Shown: positions 56,839 through 64,000 of the stretch, one piece after another
Layout: each line of letters begins with the position of its first letter
Position numbering within the stretch: position 1 is the first letter of the stretch
Assembly: GCA_963693085.1 (NCBI GenBank)
Contig: OY856411.1
Location: 117,639,267 to 117,703,266 of the forward strand
Origin: Alisma plantago-aquatica
Taxonomy: Eukaryota > Streptophyta > Magnoliopsida > Alismatales > Alismataceae
DNA: 64,000 nucleotides
Reading direction: 5' to 3'
Notes under the pieces: model-generated
What the model saw: the letters and a program-made list of their open reading frames with translations, nothing else
Databases searched by the model: none
Told to the model about the DNA's origin: nothing
Translations under genes and position numbers: made by a program

Positions 56839-57237
56839 AACACAATATCATTGAAGACTCACATGTGCATGGTTGTACTTTCATAGTATCTCTTATCAAG
56901 TTCCCAGGGGACATCACTTGAAAGGAGGGACAAATTCCATCTATAACACTCACAACATGACCCGCTCTTGATAGATGGATGCCCAAATATTTGTCAAATC
57001 CATATGTATGCCTCTAGGCGCTTAGTCATATTAAGACCATCCAGTTATGTCTAAATAATTGGCCAACACAATAAGAAAATATTTACCCTGATTTGGCAAA
57101 CCCAAATATCTATTCTCACACTCCCCCAAGATAGACTATGCACCATGCTTTGGCATTCCCATGCATAGTCGATCAAGGTTTCCATGCTTGTTGAACATTA
57201 GAAAGTATCTTAGACAATATTGTATTTGACAGTTTTC

Positions 57238-57303
<66 letters not shown>

Positions 57304-58148
57304 CCAAACACTAGATACCTATATTATGTATCACATACACATTATATCTACAATTCACAAACATTCAGCATTCATTATGACCAGGTAATGTAAGCCTTTG
57401 GAGTCACAAAGGAATACTATCCATCTAAGGTCTTTTTGCCTCATATGCATCACAGACCTATGAACTCCCCACTTGTACTTGCATTTGTAAGTACCATGGT
57501 CAACAGACCCATTGACACTCCTTGGATCTTCATGCTTCCCTCATCATGTTAAGCCATACAAAACTAATTATTTTCCTATATAATGTTACATGAAATGTAA
57601 AAAGGAAAACATTGAGTTACATTGGAGGGGATTAGGGGAAACATTATTAATTAAATTTATGAAGAAAGAGATCACGTCAACGTGCCACGAACATTTAATT
57701 ATAAACACATGTACATACAAAAGGGGTTCTTTGGCCATAACCATGAAAACATCCACCAAACAAAACATACTACCAAAAGCAAAGATTAGGAATCTTTTTA
57801 AAATATCATATCATATATATGAAGATTGCATCTTCTTTTTCATGTGGTACTATCCCCACGCTATAATAAATTAACCTACTGAATCCATCTAGTCTCCCGA
57901 CTAACACTCCATTTTGCTTACTGTCTGATCTTGTCCAGTCACCTGACTAGACTATGTAGTTGGCCAACTGACATGAGCTCATCAAGTTGCTTGATTGGAC
58001 TATCCATTCAATCATCTGGTTGACCTTAAGTCAGACAATTGGCATGATCTCAGGTCAAAATAGAGTTGTCATATGTGGAATTAATCCTATATGCACATTA
58101 ACCATTTATTTGTTCGCATCCTAGGCAACTGCACATAAATGTGATCAT
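56839..58148. other. Right flank of element C, possible minus-strand LTR remnant
   Basis: No gene is visible. On the minus strand CTTGGGGGAG (57130-57121) followed by TGTGAGAATAG (57120 downward) looks like a polypurine tract with the start of an LTR, which element C would have cut at 56839. The partner LTR is not in the window. Low confidence. Confidence 0.3.
57239..57298. repeat. (TA)n microsatellite
   Basis: About 30 TA units. Confidence 0.97.
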
Positions 58149-59987
58149 TGTTGGTAGTGAGCCCTAAGATCCAATCATATGATGACTATAATGGCACATT
58201 TTGTGTTTTTTTAATTATAATAAAGGAAACTCTAGTTGTTATATTTTCTTCAATATAATATGATGAATATATATTAAATGTCCTAAGAATGAGTGACTCA
58301 ATAAAATGTGATTTTGGGTTGAAGAACTGAAAATTAGATAATTTAATTGTTAATTCCACAGTCAGATATTACTTTGTAACTAGGACAAATTAATACATTA
58401 AGACTAGTATGTATGTTAACTGATGAGTATGACTCATTAGTCATGATATTGAATATCAAGTCAAACACAGACGTAATTGTTATGAACATGGGTACTAGAC
58501 ATACCCAACTTGCGTGTGATAAATTGAAGCCATTAAGGTAATTAGAAGCATATCTTTGTGTGATAGTGGTGATTGTGGTTCTTATACCTAAAGTCACTAA
58601 AATAAACACATGTTGTTTGATGTACTATAACACTATGCCACGTGACCTTGAATAAGGGTCACTATGCAGGTAGAGCTGGGGTAGACTGTAGTACATGTGG
58701 ATTATTATGAGTGATGTAGATGGAATTTGTTCCTCTAGTTAATTGATATCCTATCTACTTATGAGTGAGACTATGAAATGTATGGTCATGCTCATGTGAG
58801 TCAATAAATGATATTGAGCTCATATGTATCTCAAATAGTTCAATATGGACAAAGGAGCTAAGTTGAACTTTAAGAGGATGACATGTCCATGCCTTAGATC
58901 AATCTGGATATTGGAGTCAAATGGATTAAATGATCAATGTAATACTAGTCATAATATTACGTTGAAGTTGTTATCTAACTTCTCTAATTACTTGGGTGGA
59001 AATGAAGTCTTACTAGACACCAATGATTGTCTATGAACTCATAATATGATTATAGATATAACTACCAAAGTAATTTGGAGCCTATAGGTCACATACATAG
59101 GATTAATAGGGAAGAAGATTATAACAATGGACACATGTTTGATTGGTTACTAAAAGGCTTAGGATATCAATTGAAACATTGATTGTCTAAATGCAAGTGT
59201 AATCAGTTGATTTAAAGGTTTAGTCGCCTGAATGGATGAAGTAATCGATTGATTGGAAGGTCCAGTTGATTAAAGAAACTAATATTTGTCCAATTGGTTT
59301 CCTAGATATCAGTGAACCAATTGGACTAGATCAACCAATAAGCCAACCAGTTGGTCCAGCTGCCTGGCTAGTCTAGATCAATGATTGATCCAAAATATTC
59401 TAACCTACTCCATTTAATTGGCTAGACTAACTAGTCACCCGACTGGAAGATTGGACGGGCCACTAAAAAGCAGCCTGATGTGACCAACCAAAGGGTAAGA
59501 CTAATCTACTCCACTGACCAACTGTCTACAAACATTTTTCTAAAGACGGTCATTGTCTTTTCATATCCTAGGATTTATTAGAAATACTACTTTCTGCCTC
59601 TTCTATATATATGGTCATGAAAACCAGGGTTATAGTTACACCTTTGGACTAGCCGTCAGTACCCACAAGGAGAGACTGAGAAGGAGATATTTTGCAACGT
59701 TAGCACATTGCCAATGGAGCTACTCCTACCCACCGACTCTTGAAATGTGAGGTTGGGTTCCTAATCTATGTGGATGATATAAATATTTAGATGCAATTGT
59801 GACTATGTTTGGAGAATGTTAAAAAAATTTACTTCCATCTTTTTCTTTGTGAGTAACATCACCATATCTACTCCACGACGAGGTATACTCACATCCCTTA
59901 TTTCCAGATATATTGTTATTGACGAGATTTCTTCATGGAAAATGAGGAATAATTTTTGTTGTCTCTACTTCATGTATCACCTCCACA
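58149..59987 (+). repeat. Possible decayed copia LTR
   Basis: Starts TGTTGGTAGTGAGCCC and ends CTCCACA. About 12 bases later AGTATCAGAACCAAG (59999-60013) resembles the Met-tRNA primer-binding site GGTATCAGAGCCAAG. Degenerate words such as GACTAGTCACCCGACTGG and CAGTTGGTCCAGCTG lie at 59200-59460. No pol code or partner LTR is seen, so this rests on the ends and the primer-like site. Confidence 0.35.
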
Positions 59988-60013
59988 ATCCTTATAAAAG
60001 TATCAGAACCAAG

Positions 60014-60384
60014 ACAATATATAATATATTCGACTTCTAATCTACACTACCATATTTTGTTTTATGTCACTTGTACCATTACATGTGATGTGGACAATTA
60101 AATCTTAATATGCATCCTATGTTAATCCCAAATGTATCACAACATGGATTGTTTATATCACGGATGTATTCGACTATGAAATGATGTAATGTTTCCTATT
60201 ACATAGAAGTAAAATTTTGTAGATTTTTTTAAAGGTACTCCCTCTAAGAACCCATGAGGGACACATCCCCATGCCCCAGTTTGTGGGATCCCCATGCAAG
60301 GTCATTTCCCCTATCTACCCTTCCTTGCTTGCATTAATGTACAAAATGTTTCATGGGAATTGCCAGGCGTGAAAAGATGCAATC

Positions 60385-60456
<72 letters not shown>

Positions 60457-61800
60457 AAGATATGATATATCTATAAATGATACATGTTGTTGGCCATATG
60501 TGTTATATTTTATGGATATGTGCATGTTTATGGATGATGACTTTGTTGTGTGTGCATGATGTGGATGTGAATTGATATTTTATTTTTGACAAGTATTCAG
60601 CTTGCAAGCCCAACCTCATCCTTTATTCCACATGTAATGGTTTATATTCCTTCTGACTCCCCTCGAATGTTAGTGGAGGTTTCTAAATATCATGTAAATA
60701 GGAGATAGGAATAGAATAAGTTTTGAATGACTTTGCATGATGAGGAACCAATGAAGATCCAATGAGCACCCATGGAGACATTGATGTTATGCAACACAAA
60801 TGTAGATTCACAAGATGATGATGCATATGAATCAATGTACCTTTGGTAGATAGTATTCCATCAGGGCCCTAAAGAATTATATTAGTATGGCCATAACTAA
60901 TATTACATGATTGTGGATTGTGTTTGTGGATTGTTGAGATGATGCGTATATGATACATATTGGTTCTGGGATATGTATAAATATATATACAAACCTAAAA
61001 TATTAATTCTAAGATGCTTTCTTATTTGAAAAGTACATGAAAACCTTAATCCACTAAGTGTAGGAAAGAGAAAGCATGGTGCAAAATCCATCTTCCAGAA
61101 GTGTGAGAATAGATATGTGGGATTGCTGAAGGAAGGTGAATATCATTTTGTATTGGCCTTTGGGTCAGAGCTAACTAGGTGAACTTATTACCCTTAAGAA
61201 CGTAGAGGCATATATATGAATGTTACTAAATTGTATGTAACTGGAAAATGTTTTCTACCTAAATAGTAAAGTTTTGGGTGATTAGCAAAAGAGGACTCAT
61301 TATTTGAAATACAAATCACATTTTAGTTGAATACTTTATGATGCAAATATTAGTAACTAATAGTGAGAGATAATAATTTCAAATAATATAGTAGGAGCAA
61401 TATATAATTTCAAAGAGCATTAGAGATGCAATTTAATTGTCTCGGTGCTACCGATAACAATGTTGGAGGTACTGACTTCAGCATCCAGTCACCCATGAGA
61501 ATCAACATACGGCTACCAACATGACTTATGACACATAAAAAGAAGGCAAAAAGGTTCACTAATTCGATGATATAAACACCCTATCCATGGTACCAAGCAA
61601 GTGTGATTAATGCATATATGAAATTATATCATATTTATAGACCATAAATTAAGTGAGGGTTAGGCCTCACTTATGACATAACGAGGTCGTCCAGAGGAAA
61701 ATCATCATAGATATTTTGGACATACAGCTTAAGGGATGGAGACGAAGTAGATGTCTACCAATTAGAAGATCTGGGCATTTTTGAGGACATATTTGTAATA
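60014..61800. other. AT-rich unassigned region
   Basis: No ORF with a recognisable motif, no RNA gene seen. Includes an (AT)n run at 60389-60452. Confidence 0.5.
60389..60452. repeat. (AT)n microsatellite
   Basis: About 32 AT units. Confidence 0.97.
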
Positions 61801-62602
61801 AAAAAGTTGTTGATCGTGGTGTTCATTAGAAGGGATCACTGAGTCAACTTTTCTAGGACTTTTATATTAGTATTCTAATTATTTAATTCTCTTTCTCTTT
61901 CTCTTCACGTCGTGATCTGATGAAAAACATGCAAGGATAAACACCTAGTTTTAACTTGGACTCCGGAGTATCTGGATACATTATTGTAATTGAATCCATT
62001 ATTCTTTAATATGATTTCCTTTGTTCTTAATTGTAATTTGTGATATCATCAATGATTTGTTTATGGCTAATCAACAAAGCTCAAGTATTAGAAATTGCTT
62101 CAGGATAGGATTTAGAAGTTCAAAAAGTCATAAATTTACATTGCTAATAACATGCTTCAGGAGAGGGCTAACAACTTTTAAACATTAACCCAAAAGAAAT
62201 CTAATACCCTCTTATATTAAGTTCCTAAACTACTACGAGAGGGGGTTTGCCTTAATCTGGGTAGTGAATACTCTATGAGAGAGAGATGCTTAGTTATAGG
62301 TCTATAGTTTAGAATAATGGAAATTAATTATAGATGACAAAAACTCAGTTGTGGTATGTGTAATTGTGAAACGGCAAGTTCTAGGGAATCAATTAAATCT
62401 TTCTTACAACTAATTTAATTTGGTTTTCTCAATTAATTTCTATAATTTAATAATCACAAATCAACTATTTGGCCTAGCTATTAGGTTTTTGTTAGTGGTA
62501 GTGTGTAGTGAATGATTCCCTGGGTTCAATAACTCAACCCTCTTTGGCCTATATTATATGGAACATGCACTTGTGTTTTACATGCACATTCTACACATGT
62601 CA
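61801..62602 (+). repeat. Probable end of a decayed Athila-like LTR
   Basis: The sequence leads to TACACATGTCA at 62602, seven bases before a primer-binding site. GCTTCAGGAGAGGGCTAACAAC and similar words recall Athila-type U5 regions (recalled, not searched). The left end of the LTR cannot be placed. Confidence 0.4.
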
Positions 62603-62609
62603 AGTATTT

Positions 62610-62627
62610 TGGCACTGTTGTCTGGGA
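62610..62627 (+). other. Decayed primer-binding site (Asp-tRNA type)
   Basis: TGGCACTGTTGTCTGGGA aligns with TGGCGCCGTTGCCGGGGG of element A with five substitutions, mostly at former CpG or CG-rich positions. Confidence 0.65.
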
Positions 62628-62834
62628 ATCGGCAACACTAACACTATGAGTTTTGAGACATGTCACAAAATGGTGATGATCATGTGGATGATGTTAAAGA
62701 ATCTGACGAGGAACAAATAGTCTAGGAGAAAATCAAAGAGTCTTAAACATATGCTTAACTTTGAAATATAAAATTCCAGATAGTGAATGTGGATTATTAT
62801 AAGAGTGACCCAATAATCAAGTATTAGGTAGTCC

Positions 62835-64000
62835 ATGGGAATCTACAAGGATCCCATTTCACATATAAACAACTTTGTGGAGAGATGTGACATGTTGATG
62901 CTTGACAGGGTGTCAACCACAATCATTTACCTAAATTTGTTATCATATTCTCTTTTAGATAAAGCAAAGTCATGTTTCCTCAGTTTACCTCCAAAGTCAA
63001 TCGATACACAGGATGAAATGATAGACACCTTATTTGAGAGGCATTTCCCACTAAAAAAACTAATGAGTTGGCAGGAAAGATCTACAATGTCAAACAACAA
63101 GCTAAAAAAACCTACTATGAGGCATGGGAAATGTTTTGGAATATGATATTGACATATTTGGCTAAGCAAATACATTTTATTATGACTTTCATAAAAGGGA
63201 TAGAACTACTCTTGCTATTGCAAGATAGGGATTTTTCCTTGATAACAAGGCATTTATATATCATGAAATTCTTAAAAACATGGCCAAGAACCTCTCTTGA
63301 GAGGGAGGAATGTGAATCACTAGCATCATCTAGGAATTCCATTGAACCATAGGAAGTCATGGAACTTAAAGCTCAGATGGTACAACTTGCCAAGAAGTTA
63401 CGCCAAAAGCTTGGCACCTCATCAGGAGGTGAGGAAGAAGAGTGCATTTACTTTTGACAAAACAATAATAGGGGCAACAATTTATGCTCATGCCATAAGG
63501 ATCCTAAATTTTCATGGGAGGACCCTAACAATTTTTAGATGGACTCATTACAGGTATATTAAGCTCCATAGAAACATGTCAACATTCCATAATAGAATCA
63601 ACAAGAAAGAGGCCCTAGAAGGATGGACATGTTAGAAGGCATGTTTGGCAAAGTCATGATAATAAATGAGGCATTTATAACCTAGAATGAATCAAACCTA
63701 GATCAGTCAAAGAGAGATCAACATAATAAAGTAGACCAACTTTGGAGCCTAGGAAACTAGATTTCTCAAATAGCAGCAGAAATTGCAAAAATGAAGAAGC
63801 CTACTAAGTAAGGATTTCCAGGAAACATTGATACAAAAATCACTAGGTCAAGGAAGTCATTCTACATATTGGTAAAGTGTTGAAGAAAAGTAGGAAGTGA
63901 ATCTAATGCCAAAGGCATCGTCATGTGAGACTATTATTTTGATAGATAGGGTATCTTATGAGAAACTCATAGACTCAACACCATAGGAAGAAACTATAGA
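62835..64000 (+). pseudogene. gag: Decayed Athila-like gag, cut by the window end
   Basis: The frame from 62835 (YKDPISHINNFVERCD; LLSYSLLDKAKSCFLSLPP; EMIDTLFERHFP) resembles the gag core of Athila elements, compare FIELCATTKQNGV...SLADRAMSWYNSL in element A. After 63146 the frame shifts (YEAWEMFWNMI) and continues with stops. DPKFSWEDPNNF at ~63498 and ISQIAAEIAKMKKP near 63770 match later gag parts in order, and ITRSRKS near 63840 recalls the TTRSGK motif before the protease. Coding continues beyond the window. It is more decayed than element A and belongs to a separate subfamily. Confidence 0.7.

Noticed and set aside
57590..57874. 94-codon frame in the right flank
   Set aside because: AT-rich, no motif, with an equally long frame on the opposite strand; typical chance ORF.

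Overview
This is plant nuclear DNA consisting almost entirely of nested transposable elements. I see no convincing host gene, rRNA or tRNA. An angiosperm is indicated by plant-type lineages: an Athila-like Ty3/gypsy element with an Asp-tRNA-type primer-binding site, two Sirevirus-like Ty1/copia elements with Met-tRNA primer-binding sites, Tekay/Del-like chromoviruses, a Mutator-like element and an L1-type LINE tail. I cannot name the species.

Layout, outermost first. Element C (chromovirus, + strand) runs from just left of the window to 56838. Its 5' LTR (1-751 and 24412-26678) is split by element A, a 23.7-kb Athila-like element on the - strand (752-24411, TSD GCAAG). A's integrase is split by copia element B (6000-17176, + strand, TSD CGATT/TGATT). 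Just inside C's primer-binding site lies a Mutator-like element (26729-35044, 9-bp TSD TATTAAATT, ~120-bp TIRs). It was in turn split by copia element B2 (27477-34569, TSD ATTAG), which keeps gag but has lost nearly all of pol. Further in, C was invaded by its relative D (37646-51498, TSD CAATG). D carries a 3.8-kb solo LTR, E (41269-45048, TSD GTGCT). C's 3' LTR (53527-56838) carries a 361-bp LINE 3' end (55558-55918). Right of C lie AT-rich flanks with decayed LTR remnants, ending in the primer-binding site and gag of another decayed Athila-like element (62610 to the window end). Paired LTRs and related copies supply empty sites for most of these insertions. LTR identities estimated by eye (C ~86%, A ~92%, D ~94%, B ~97%, B2 ~98%) agree with the nesting order.

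No element looks autonomous as it stands. B has many premature stops, including one exactly at the third integrase catalytic residue. A has stops and one integrase frameshift. C and D keep recognisable code only for the end of RNase H, the integrase and the chromodomain. The most intact coding units are B2 gag (one internal stop) and the accessory ORF of B (525 open codons).

The most interesting structure is non-coding. All four copia LTRs carry, upstream of the TATA box, four successive hairpins built on GATCGGTCGAGTT/AACTCGACCGATC, and more copies lie downstream of the coding region. A's LTR has a different dense array of short dyads (type ACCACG-GT-CGTGGT), also upstream of its TATA box. 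The copia leader carries repeated GGTAAG splice-donor-like motifs, matched by a pyrimidine-tract/AG acceptor-like site just after gag in both families.
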